A stretch of DNA of 64,000 nt, from NCBI RefSeq assembly GCF_963675165.1, contig NC_087384.1, positions 2,254,501 through 2,318,500 on the forward strand, in the 5' to 3' direction. Made by a program: the position numbers and the translations under genes. The stretch is from Halichondria panicea. Taxonomy: Eukaryota; Porifera; Demospongiae; Suberitida; Halichondriidae. Below the pieces are notes generated by a model. That model was not told the DNA's origin. It saw nothing but the letters and a program-made list of their open reading frames with translations, and searched no databases. Shown in pieces: positions 33,745 through 43,403 of this stretch (positions within the stretch are counted from its first letter, which is position 1; every line of letters starts with the position of its first letter).

Positions 33745-34561
33745 TCGACGTTGAGCACACAATGAGCATAGCACCAGAAGATAAGCCGATAGAGAGTCGG
33801 CGCAGGCGCGTCACCGAGCATTTGTGTGCGGCAATGATCGACGCACATTCACGCGGTTTACAGTGCACATGATTAGAAGCAATAATTAAAATGGTAACAA
33901 CGTCCTCTCTCGTAAATACCACACATGCATGACGTACACTTATTATCTCGAGCTCACCTTCGAGGATCGAGGACAGACAGAACTTGAGCAGCAATCGCCT
34001 CTTTCTTCATCTCTATACTAACATCTCCAAAAGGGCCCTGAATGTCGCTTGTGGAGGCTTCCTTCTTTTCCAGATTTCAAACACTCGATCATAGCTAGGT
34101 GGTTATACTGTCAATTTTCTTCAACCGAATGTCAGTTTTCCCGCCAGGGGTTAATTCCAACGCATTGACATAGAGCTCCACACTATCAAAACAGGCAGCC
34201 AAATATGATACATCTTTTTGTTGGATTTCCCCGACGATTTGTGAAGTACGTAGTGAGTTGACATTTGCCCAGCAACCGTTGAAGAGCTGTGAACTCACTG
34301 GTTGAGCAGATGATCCTATAATTATACAGTACGGAATGAAACTTAAAATAACACACTTATGCATATAATATACCGCTAAGTATATGAACACTATATATAA
34401 CAACAAAACAACCAATGCATGTACACACTATAGTCGTGACGACAAAGAACGAGTGAAAAAGGTGTGGACTCTACTGGACAAGAAGGACGAGCCCACATTA
34501 TACCTCACACAAATTAAAAATCATGCAGTCTATTACATGGGACCTACATGTATATAATTAT

Positions 34562-34606
34562 GAAAGCACCGTGGATGCTGATGCCTCGATGGGGAGGCAC
34601 AAAATA
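34562..34606 (-). repeat. Terminal fragment of the CCTCGGTG interspersed repeat
   Basis: GAAAGCACCGTGGATGCTGA followed by TGCCTCGATGG. The equivalent position at 63370 has a much longer copy. Confidence 0.5.
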
Positions 34607-34620
34607 ATATTATGAAGATA

Positions 34621-34786
34621 ACCATATAGAGCGAAATAAAATATAGCGGTGGGTTGACTACTTACTGGAAGCCACGCCTTTAATCTTTGCACATAAATTT
34701 TTATTGCACATAATTAACGAACACTTCTCGTGTAGGATTACTAACCTACGAAAATGGTGAAAATTAAGCCCCTCAGGGCTATAATA
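34621..34786. mobile_element. Degraded MITE, GCGCGAAATTTTCG family
   Basis: Retains GGAAGCCACGCCTTTAA and AAAATTAAGCCCCTC, characteristic of the family interior and right side at 12344-12577; the ends are eroded. Confidence 0.55.
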
Positions 34787-35228
34787 ACAGTACATTGAGA
34801 AGTGTATACTGAAGTGTGACACATTAATTATGGTGTGTTCTGACCTGGAAGAGTTCGTTGGAGGACTAACAAGCTAAACTGTCTCAGATTTCAACATGAT
34901 AGCTTTGATGTGCAACGTGTGCACGCATGCATACACCTCAAAGTTAATCCTCTGCAGTGGCGTAGGAAGTGGGGTGGCTCCAGGGGCTGGAGCCCCCCCT
35001 TGTTGGAGACAATGGAGAGCAATGTTTAGCTTGAACTGTTGAGCTAGCATGCTGGCCGGCTGCAGTTTTTTTGTTTTTTTTTCAGGCCCCAGATGGGGTG
35101 GTTTTTGCTGTGTAATTATTAGAGGAATGGCATGTACAGTGACAAGGGTACGCGTAAAATAGTAGATAATTATTGTTAATATTAATTACTGTCCTATGTG
35201 ATGGGATTCTGCTGAGATCAAGTCGATC

Positions 35229-36790
35229 TCAATGGGTGTCCTGGTTGGATGTCCTGGCTGCATGTCCCACCGACGATCTTGCGCCTCTAATTGCTTGGAT
35301 GGCTGAGCGTAGGAGGGAGAAGGTTAGGCGACATCTTAGCCAGCATAGAGTTTTATTGTAGGTGATGTCCCATTTCTGGGCAAGTAGTGAGCTCAGGCGT
35401 TTGTAGAAGAGTGATGCTTCTACGCCCATGCCTCCTGTAACAGATAAAACTAACGGTGTGAAAGAGGAGTGTTCAACTTTCTGGACTGGACTCTTTGCTG
35501 ATAAGCCCGTTTCTTTTCCAGTTCGTGTTTTCTGTATGTTGCTGCATGTGACTGCATGGTTTCTGTTGGAGGGGGCAAGGGGGTTGAACACTCTCACATC
35601 AAAGTATGTTTTTGGAATCTTCCCCCCCAGACACCATTGGCTGATATATCCAAACGTGCGTTTTCTTGGCTGTTCGCTGAGGCCCCGTTGAGTTGGTCCG
35701 CGTTCACAGGTTGTAGGTTGGGCTCCACACACACTTCACTGCATACTTCCGTGAGAAGGATGCTGTGGTATCTCTTATTTCGTTGTGCCTTAACGTAGGA
35801 AACCCTCCTTTGGCGCAGGAGAGGGCGTGCTCCACATTGAAGTTTTTGCCACAGTCGCATTTGGAGGGCAAGCGAGTTGGGGTCCAGCCATAGCGTAGTG
35901 CCAGGGTATCTTGGAAGGCCGACTTGTGTATAGTGTGAATCCATGGTTCCGATAGTGGGAGAACCGTGAGCCAAGTGGAGGCTCCTTTTGTCTTGAATCG
36001 CTCCACTGCCTTCTGGAGCCCGTCCGGTAGCTGTTGATGTATAGAGGCTGCTTGTCTGTTCCTGTTGTCCTTTAACTGACCTCTCTTTTCTTCAGTTGCT
36101 GGTCATACTATGTTATATCCATATTCATTGTCTTGAGCTAGGATGTGGTCAGAGAGGGATGAGGTGACTGTGAGAGAGTGGTGCAGTTCTTTGTCCGCTA
36201 GCTTGGAGGGGTAGCCTCGAGACCAGCCGTTCGTTATCTGAAAGAACGCCTGGTCAAGTTCCAATGTAGCACTGGTCCTATGGTCCAGGAATTTCTTGGA
36301 CCGGTAATTGCCCACAAAGGTCCGTCCAAGGTGTATTATACCCATGAATATCATTATGATGCTATAAAACGCTGACTCAGCTAGAACCAGTGCTACATTG
36401 GAACTTGACCAGGCCTGGTCAAGTTCCAATGTAGCACTCGTCCTATGATCCAGGAATTTCTTGGACCGGTAATTGCCCACAAAGGTCCGCCCAAGGTGTA
36501 TTACCCATGAATATCATTATGATGCTATAAAACGCTGACTCAGCTAGAACGAGTGCTACATTGCATGGAACTTGACCAGGCGTTCTTTCAGATAACGAAC
36601 GGCTGGTCTCGAGGCTATTGGAGGGGATAGCCGGTAGAGCGTATAAAGTCGCATTCAACACTCAATGATGGGCTAGGTTTCAAAAGTCTAAAGTGCAAAG
36701 TGATAGATCTACCACAGAGATAGCCTCGAGTAACTATGAGCCTTCTTTGCAATACGAAATTAGGGCCGGGGAGGGCGTGGCTAGACTACT
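35229..36790 (-). pseudogene. C-terminal part of a retrotransposon ORF with zinc box and endonuclease-like motif
   Basis: Minus-strand coding blocks in three frames. First comes LSDHILAQDNEYGYNIV (about 36150-36103), then GASTWLTVLPLSEPW (about 35980). The zinc-binding box CDCGKNFNVEHALSC is followed by GGFPTLRHNEIRD (about 35870-35760). A restriction-endonuclease-like LDISANGVWGGRF ... FDVRVFNPLAPS follows (about 35660-35590). A tail with GGMGVEASLFYKRLSSLLA lies near 35430-35370. The Cys/His box plus the spaced Asp residues fits the C-terminal endonuclease of R2-type non-LTR retrotransposons, though an exact clade is not assigned. Frameshifts and a MITE insertion at 36212 show it is dead. 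Confidence 0.6.
36212..36617. mobile_element. Mutator-like MITE (TAGCCTCGAGACC ends), 9-bp duplication, internal tandem palindromes
   Basis: 406 bp flanked by TTGGAGGGG at 36203-36211 and 36618-36626. Inside are two tandem palindromic units (36249-36413 and 36414-36580), each opening CCTGGTCAAGTTCCAATG and closing with its complement. It interrupts the retrotransposon coding frame. Confidence 0.85.
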
Positions 36791-36795
36791 ATGAG

Positions 36796-37972
36796 CCGGT
36801 GTCATAAAATTTTGGGCCCCCCCATGTTTAGGCCCCCCCAGGGCCTAGAATTTTAAAATTTTGGGCCCCCCGGGCCTAGAATGTTAACAGTTTAGGCCCC
36901 CCAGGGGGTCCAATCTGTTAAAATTCTAGGCCCCCACTGTGAGATTAGGCCCCCCTCTTCTGCTATCCTTTTCTGCACGATAGAACGAAGTCAAAGAGAG
37001 ATATAATAATATAGTAAGGTTAGCTCTATTAGTTGACAAAGCATCAAAGAGACTGCATGCATGCAAAGACTCTGTATCAAAGTAGCAAAAATGTTTGCAT
37101 TATTATTCTATCATGGAATTCAAAGTGAAGGAAGATTTACCTTTCAAGTTATACTCTAGCCTCGAGTTACTCATGCTTATAGCTATAAGAGTTAAATGCT
37201 TTGATGCAGCTCTGCAATTTTGGATCTGCCTGTAAGATAATCGATGTTGTGCATAGCTATCGCCATATTGGCAACTTTGTGCTTACTTTCTCTGCCAAAT
37301 TTCAGGACAAAACATGGCGGCGTTATCCCCAAGCGGCTGGCCGCCAAAGGAGGCAAAATTTTGTGAATTCATAATTATTATAAAGTATAAAGCACACAAT
37401 TTTCAGTGCAAAGACAACAATTCATATCTTCCTCCATGTTTGCCTACATAGAAGATGTAAATTGTTGTGGGGATCCGATGCTCCAATAGCATCACTGGCT
37501 CAGATCTCAAGTAATGTGGAATCATAGATAGAAGTCAAGAGAGAAACTGTTGTATCTATGGTGGAATCACAAGCAGTTTCCTTTCAAGACAAGGGTAATC
37601 TTGGACAGTCCAGACTCCTGACCAATTCGGGACAGTTGGCACCTATATGTGCTTTGTGCTGCATGAGGCCTGATTCATAGAATGACATGGTCCAGTGTGA
37701 TGGCTGTGAGACCAGTGCCCTGTGGTATACTACTGTACATGCATGAAATGTGTGTGTGTGAGGAGAGCTGCATTCAGTAACTGGCACTGCATAGACTGTG
37801 AAGACCATAGAAGACTGTATTGGTGTATTTTGAGAATGCACTGTCACATAATGTTACCGCTGTTGCGCTGTTAATGGGGGGCCTAAAATTTTAAGAGGGG
37901 GCCTAAAATGTTAAAATTCTAGGCCCGGGGGGGGCCCAATCTCATGGGGGGCCTAAAATTTTATGACACCGG
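36796..37972. mobile_element. 1.18-kb nested element with CCGGTGTCATAAAATTTT ends
   Basis: Perfect 18-bp inverted ends CCGGTGTCATAAAATTTT and AAAATTTTATGACACCGG, followed by several GGGCCCCCC/AGGCCCCCC blocks that are mirrored at the other end. It carries a decayed PHD finger (37645-37790). Target duplication unresolved; CCGG itself may be the duplicated target. Confidence 0.75.
37645..37790 (+). pseudogene. Decayed PHD finger in the nested element
   Basis: Encodes CALCCMRPDS, then MVQCDGCETSALWY, typical PHD-finger residues (Cys-x2-Cys, then Cys-x2-Cys before Trp). Stops then interrupt it. No catalytic domain is seen nearby. Confidence 0.5.
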
Positions 37973-38495
37973 CCTCTGGGCAAAAAATCTTCCTACGCCA
38001 CTGCTCTGCTGCTGTCTGCTACCACCTTGCTATCAAAAGTGTCAATTACCTGAAGTGTAATAATATAGCTCTTAAATCAGCATGTAGGCAGCTAGACTAA
38101 CAACAGCCTGTCTCACTTGAGCACCTCGACTTCAGAGCTTAGCACTATCGCTATTTAATAACAACTGTTAATTAGTGATAGGACCCAGACCAGATACATT
38201 TATTACGTCAAAATTCAAATTGCGCTCTATGTATATAGCCTTATTCTAATGGTCATTTCGTAGGGTAAGCAATTATAGTAAATACCAATGCAGTGATACT
38301 TTCAATTGCTTACAGCTGTTTATTGGTGACAGCATCCCAGGCCATGCATATGTCAATTTTCTCTCTTACAATGTCATGTATCTTCACGTTCTAACAGTTT
38401 TTCGTAAGGCAAGCAATTTTAGCAGATGGTTTGAGCACCAATGATATAATTATAATGCAGGGCCTGCAGAATTCATGCATTTATATGTTCTGTAG

Positions 38496-40611
38496 TTGGA
38501 GACACTGGAGTGTGACAGGAGCTACGTGTCCACCCTGGCCCACACTTGTGACCAGCTTACAGAGGAGTTACAAACTACCAGAGCCCAGTATGAGAGCCTG
38601 GCCCTTGGAAAGCCGTTACATGCAACTAAATGAAGAGGTGAGTTTTATTTTATTCATATAGCTAAAGAATTAAAAAAGCCCCACAAAATCACTTGTACAT
38701 GTAGATAGCAAACAGAAACATAGCCCTATAATCATCGTTGCTAAGGCTGTTAACGCTATACCTTGCACTATAAATTTCCAATATGATATTTGTCAACGTT
38801 AGCACCACTTCTCTCACTTGTTGACACCTATTGCAGTTTGTGTGTCAGTGCAAAGAGCTGGAGGACTCACAGGAAATAATGAAGCAGCTGGAGGCCGATC
38901 GACAGGTTAGCACTTCCTCGTAAGCCCACGCTCTAATTATTGTTTTATAAGCTCCCTCTGTTGCAATCAATTTAGCATGGAGACGAATATATTCATGTGC
39001 ATGCATGCATGTGCTTAATTATAAGAAAAGTTTCCTACAAATTTGCAGAGAACGACCTCAATGTTGCCAACATCTACCATATGTCCCTGCATGACGAGTT
39101 ATCTCACTCCATGAATAGTCTGGACATGATACTTCACCACGGCAATCAAAACAAACTTCACCACAACCTACAGAGGACATCTCTGCTGATCTAGTGCATG
39201 GTGAGTGCATGCATGGCCAATTGTGTTGGTGTGAGATTCTTAATTGATGTAATAAGAGCCTAATTTTTGTGAATCTCATTGAAAGATTGTTGCCCCATAT
39301 ATGCAGGTGAACTTTCTACTGTTCACCGACTAGCACATTGCGTCGTGCGTCAATGCGGTCGTTGCAATCGGGTCTGAGCACTCTTCGCAGAGTGGATCAC
39401 CAGGAACTCATGGCCGCTTGGTCCACCAGTTCAGACGATGACAGGGACTCCCCCTGTCCAAGGTGGGTGGGGCTCATGTCGTGTAAACATTGCTCTTTGT
39501 CCTGCTAACAATTTCGTTTGGCGAGCACCCATAATTATTACAAGTATATAATTATAGTACGTGTGTATAAACATAAAGCCCTACTTAATTGGTTGCTATG
39601 CTACGGTGTGTATGTACACTTTACGTCTATACGTTGACATTGTACCCTTAGACTTTTCAGCAGAACGCTTGTTTATTATTATACAATATCAGTAATCTAC
39701 TCCTGATACAATGCAGGCAGCCGAAGCCTCTTGAGGGTACGTGGCAACGATTAACATAAAATAACTTTTTACAGGTGTAAGAACATGCAGGAGATGGTGA
39801 CCAACTATCAACAGGAATTGAGCCTCGTCAACAAGCAGCTGTTGTCAGCGGTCGAGCAGAAAATTAAACTGCAGGAACAAAATGAAGCTTGGCAGGTACA
39901 GTTATCATAATTATTGGCTGTCCTAAGAAACCAACGAATATGCATGAGTCTTGGAAAATTAGTTGTATTTCGTGGCCCTCTATAATACATACATGCGTGT
40001 AGGTCGCATGACTATATAAGCATGTAGGAAGTCTTGTATATAATTATTATGTCACTGTGGAGGGTACGTCCTTTTTTTAATTAAACTCCTGGACCACTGT
40101 AATTAGCTAATGCATGATTGAGACTTAATTGGAAATGTGCTCGCATTTCATGTCCTAAACTTTTATGTTTGTATATGCTATACCGTATAATTATAGCGGG
40201 TATAATTTGTGGGGTAAAATACTTGTGGGCAGGCTGACCTCAAGGCATCGTTTACCAGAACACATGCAATGCAGTGCACGTATAATGAAGCAAATTTAAA
40301 CAAGACATTTTTTATTCACGAAAATCACTGCTGTTCAAATTTTTACCCTACGAAAATTACCCGCTATACGGTGCTGTATTTATATAGTTACTTTGCTGGG
40401 TACAAGGTTTGCTTATACGCCTATATAATACCGGCAGAGTGACATGGCTGAAATAGTACATCAGAACCTCTACCAGAGACTGGAGCAAGACTCCCCAGCT
40501 AGGAAGGAGAAACTGAGCAAATCTCCAAAGAGAAAGATGTTCACTTCGAATAAAGATGACGCAGAAAAGATATTCAAACATGAATTCATAAAACATTCAT
40601 GGCTCTTTTGA
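38496..40611 (+). pseudogene. Coiled-coil protein gene, C-terminal exons, with frame breaks
   Basis: Six exons with GT/AG borders: 38496-38637, 38837-38905, 39051-39200, 39307-39462, 39775-39895, 40438-40611. Heptad-rich segments include CDQLTEELQTTRAQYESL, then CKELEDSQEIMKQLEADRQ, then NYQQELSLVNKQLLSAVEQK and QEQNEAWQSDMAEIV; a basic tail (KLSKSPKRKMF) follows. The overall pattern, with LQEQNEAWQSDM, is reminiscent of Bicaudal-D-like cargo adaptors, but this is weak. Exon 1 has 142 nt with the frame changing near 38610, and exons 3 and 4 do not join in one frame. The 5' part is missing, the 34955-38003 element lying just upstream. Either a decaying gene or several base errors. Confidence 0.55.
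40181..40372. mobile_element. MITE, GCGGGTAATTTTCG family, in intron 5 of the coiled-coil gene
   Basis: Right end GAAAATTACCCGCTATACGG. The left end TACCGTATAATTATAGCGGG contains a small TTATA insertion. Confidence 0.7.
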
Positions 40612-40937
40612 AACTTAGCTTTTGCTACATTTCGTGTTTTTGACTCTGTTTTATACTCATCCTTCTGCTAACACAAGTGCAAAGCCCTGCTGTATAATCT
40701 TATAATTATATAGGGTCAATAAGAACAAGGCCCCTCAAAAATAATTTGCCAAACCATTGAGCTATATACGTCTCAAATAATCAATTTTCAAGCAAACAAT
40801 GCATGGGTGTACATGACTATACATGTTGATTGTACATGTACGCGTGTGTGGTGAGTGATTCGATCTCAGAATAGTCAATTGCAATGCAACCTAGCTATAG
40901 TTATGAGTGTGCATGTCACTGTGTTCAATCAACTACA

Positions 40938-41149
40938 TACCCTATAGCGCGAAATTTTAAAAGTACACACGTACATTTCGTGGAATGGCCTCTAAAAGCA
41001 TTTCGTTGCACAATGTTTGTGGAATGACTGCTACGCTTTTAATATTTGCATGTTATCAAACGATGTTAGTGGACTTAATTTCGTGTAGGATTGCTAACCC
41101 ACGAAATCAGCGAAAATTTAAGCCCCCGAAAATTTCGCGCTATACGGTA
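40938..41149. mobile_element. MITE, GCGCGAAATTTTCG family
   Basis: Ends TACCCTATAGCGCGAAATTT and AAATTTCGCGCTATACGGTA. The interior is shorter than in 12344-12577. Confidence 0.7.
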
Positions 41150-41354
41150 ATGTACGATTGTGGTACATTTGGTATACATGTACTACATGCATGGTGCTAA
41201 CAAACATAATTATGCAGCTGTCATGCACTCATTGGGGAGAAAATAGCAATATTTGAGTCCGGAATTACAAAAGATCCCCCAATAACTGTGGCAATTTGAG
41301 AGAGAGCATAACGGCATTTACACAAGATATCGAGTTATTTGGTAGCTATAATTA

Positions 41355-41560
41355 TGCCTCGAGGCATAGCCGCACGAGGGATACGGTAAAGCTGACTGTG
41401 TGTGTATTCCAGCTGTAACTGCATGTGCTCAACGGTTGCAATGCGGCAAAAACAACAGCTTCTATAGGCTTCTCACGTTCTCATGGATTTTGATTCGTCG
41501 ATTAGCAAACTAAAGCTTCTTTCTCGAGTTACTAGAGGATGGCTATATAGTTATACCTAT
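41355..41560 (+). repeat. Interspersed repeat, CCTCGAGGCATAGC subfamily
   Basis: Starts GCCTCGAGGCATAGCCGCAC, then GGGATACGGTAAAGC, and ends near CTTCTTTCTCGAGTTA. It shares CTATAGGCTTCT and TTCTCGAGTTA with the CCTCGGTG family. A reverse-orientation copy is at 42715-42930. Confidence 0.6.
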
Positions 41561-42714
41561 ATAATTATGGAGGAGGACTGACATTACAATAAGCTAGGGA
41601 TAAATTAGCCGCAATGAAAGCAAGCTAGCGAACATGTTAACAGCTATAGATTAAGCATGCACATGAGAACTATAATAATTATTAGTATGAATGCAGTATA
41701 ACAGTTAGCAGTACTAGTAAGGAGTGTGTGATCACATAATATTGCATTGTCATGGTGTCAGTGATCGGATAAAGGGAACTGGTAGATACCGGATAGCACC
41801 ATTATTAATTCCGTAAATAATTGCCAGCAGCAGAATACCCTACAGATCTTTTTCTTCCTTATCCTAATATTCACAAGTGGTCCAGACATTCATTGCTTAA
41901 ATATGTGCCAATACAGCAGAGACTTGCATTGCCAGCACATATCATTGCTGTATATGAATGTAGTTTAAAGGACTAACCTCTACATTGTATCCCAGTTCTT
42001 ATGTTATCGGCTGGTACTGTTGTAGCAACAGTTTATTGCTATACCATCAATTACCATTAATTATTAGGTCATAATGGAGTGCTAGCTCATAACTAGTGTT
42101 CAAGCTGGCGCTGTGCTAATGCCTCTCGCCATGTTTTTGCTTTCGCTTTCGCTTAAAAGTATTAGAGTGTTATATTAGTATTAAAGTTAGCTTATCTATA
42201 TAAAGTCACTGAGAAGAAAAGACTTATTTACATGCATCTATTGTTGTATTATGTGGCTTACCAGGATCTCAAGAAAGAAGAAAATTGATTCTTCCAGGAT
42301 CTGTAGTTCAGTGTATATAATATCTAAGAAGAAAAGACCTGTGTACATGCATATTGTTATCTATATTGTTATATGGTAGTGTTTTGTGGCTTATATACCA
42401 GGCCCTCAAGACAAAGATGATTCTGCCAGGAGGATCTTGGGATATTATTTTCTCACACATGGGGAATGAGCGCGCATGCGCATTACATCCACAGGAATAA
42501 TTAAAGGGTGTGTCCAAAGAGATCAATTTCACAAATGGCTACTGCTAGCTAGCTGTTTTAAAAGATATTTTCTGAGTATTGTAGCTAACAAAAAGCTAGC
42601 GCTTTAGTGCAAGGCTAACTCATATGTTGAATAGAAAGTTTGTGCGGACAGATGATGCTATGAAAGATTCTGAAGAGACTGCAACAGCCTTCAATGTGAG
42701 TCAAACTAGCCATA
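41561..42714. other. Stretch without a recognised gene
   Basis: AT-rich. A segment with AAGAAAAGAC and TGCATCTATTGTT-type sequence is repeated at about 42200-42300 and 42310-42400, a local tandem duplication. No exon recognised. Confidence 0.4.
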
Positions 42715-42930
42715 ACTCGAGAAAGAAGCTTTAGTTTGCTAATCCACGAATCAAAATCCAAGAGAACGTGGCTAGAAGCCTATAGAAGCTGTTAGTTTTC
42801 GTTACATTGCAACCGTTGAGCAGTTATAGCTGGAATACACACACACACACAGACAGACAGACAGACAGACAGACACACACACAGTCAGCTTTACCGTATC
42901 CCTTGTGCGGCTACGCCTCGAGGCATAATA
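42715..42930 (-). repeat. Interspersed repeat, CCTCGAGGCATAGC subfamily, with CA/CAGA tract
   Basis: Reverse complement of 41355-41560, with a simple-repeat tract (ACAC, then ACAG repeats) at 42838-42883 in the position of the short GT run in the plus copy. Confidence 0.6.
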
Positions 42931-42939
42931 ATCAGAAAC

Positions 42940-43112
42940 AACAAAATTTCAACACACACAATAATTACAAAAACACAACGTGCATGAAAATAATAACTAC
43001 ACTTTGGGGATAAAGCTGATCTGTGGGTTCTGTTCTGATATCTTTATAATTCGGAGTGCTGTATTACGTGCACCTTCTCACAGCGCCTGTAAATGGAGGC
43101 AATAAAGAATAA
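42940..43112. repeat. Two-copy repeat (partner 62025-62185)
   Basis: Shares GATAAAGCTGATCTG, GGGTTCTGTTCTGA, GGAGTGCTGTATTA and GGAGGCAATAAAGA with 62060-62175. Possibly an old 3' gene segment; its function is not determined. Confidence 0.5.
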
Positions 43113-43403
43113 GTTAGCTATATACCATAATTATAGCGGGTATATTTCGAGGGTATAAATGTTCGCGGTTTTCGCCTGTACCACGAAAATGTATACCTAC
43201 GAAAATTATTGAATAGTAGGCGTGTTCAGTATTATTGACCACACCTATCGACAATGAGGAATCAAGAGACAAGGATGCCGCGCCGGTATAGCCAGCTAGC
43301 TAGCTTGCTCTATGTCTACTGTATCCCTTGACCATGGCCTGCACAGCAAACGTTCTGCTAGAGGTGGAGGACATAGTGCCTCACCGATTCTTAATTCTAT
43401 ATA

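Larger units (their letters stand above)
30411..33902. mobile_element. 3.5-kb foldback element with minisatellite arms
   Basis: The left end reads CGGTTGGTACTTTAATTATTGC; the right end is its imperfect complement (GCAATAATTAAAATGGTAACAACG). Next inside each end lies about 110 bp of related sequence, including GTGCACTGTAAACCG and CGGCTTATCTTCTGGTGCT. Then come 9-bp minisatellites in opposite orientation (30540-31365 and 33013-33744), and a unique centre of about 1.6 kb. This layout recalls Drosophila Foldback and Mutator-type foldbacks. No target-site duplication could be fixed. It ends the segmental duplication on its left side. Confidence 0.8.
33958..34882 (-). pseudogene. Death-domain exon copy and flank (paralogue of the ANK-ZU5-DD gene)
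   Basis: The death-domain-like exon spans 34315-33958. On the minus strand it reads EIQQKDVSYLAACFDSVELY and then LELTPGGKTDIRLKKIDS, parallel to the exon at 47833-47499. It loses one base at the KCLK/IW junction relative to that exon, and the last part (ATFRALLEMLV) is in another frame. Downstream intron sequence and the stump of the preceding exon (about 34850-34862, next to GTGTTCTGACCTGGAAGAG) are also copied, then similarity ends. A near duplicate is at 62773. Confidence 0.7.
34955..38003. mobile_element. 3.05-kb element with CAGTGGCGTAGGAAG ends
   Basis: The left CAGTGGCGTAGGAAG and right CTTCCTACGCCACTG are exact complements, flanked by CTCTG at 34950-34954 and 38004-38008. It contains retrotransposon C-terminal coding sequence (35229-36210), a Mutator-like MITE (36212) and a smaller nested element (36796). 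It is therefore composite; the superfamily is unknown. Confidence 0.7.

Noticed and set aside
33034-33994. Open frames of 204-258 codons on both strands with Thr-Gln-His or Cys-Val repeats
   Set aside because: Same 9-bp repeat in the opposite arm; the frames are shadows of the minisatellite.
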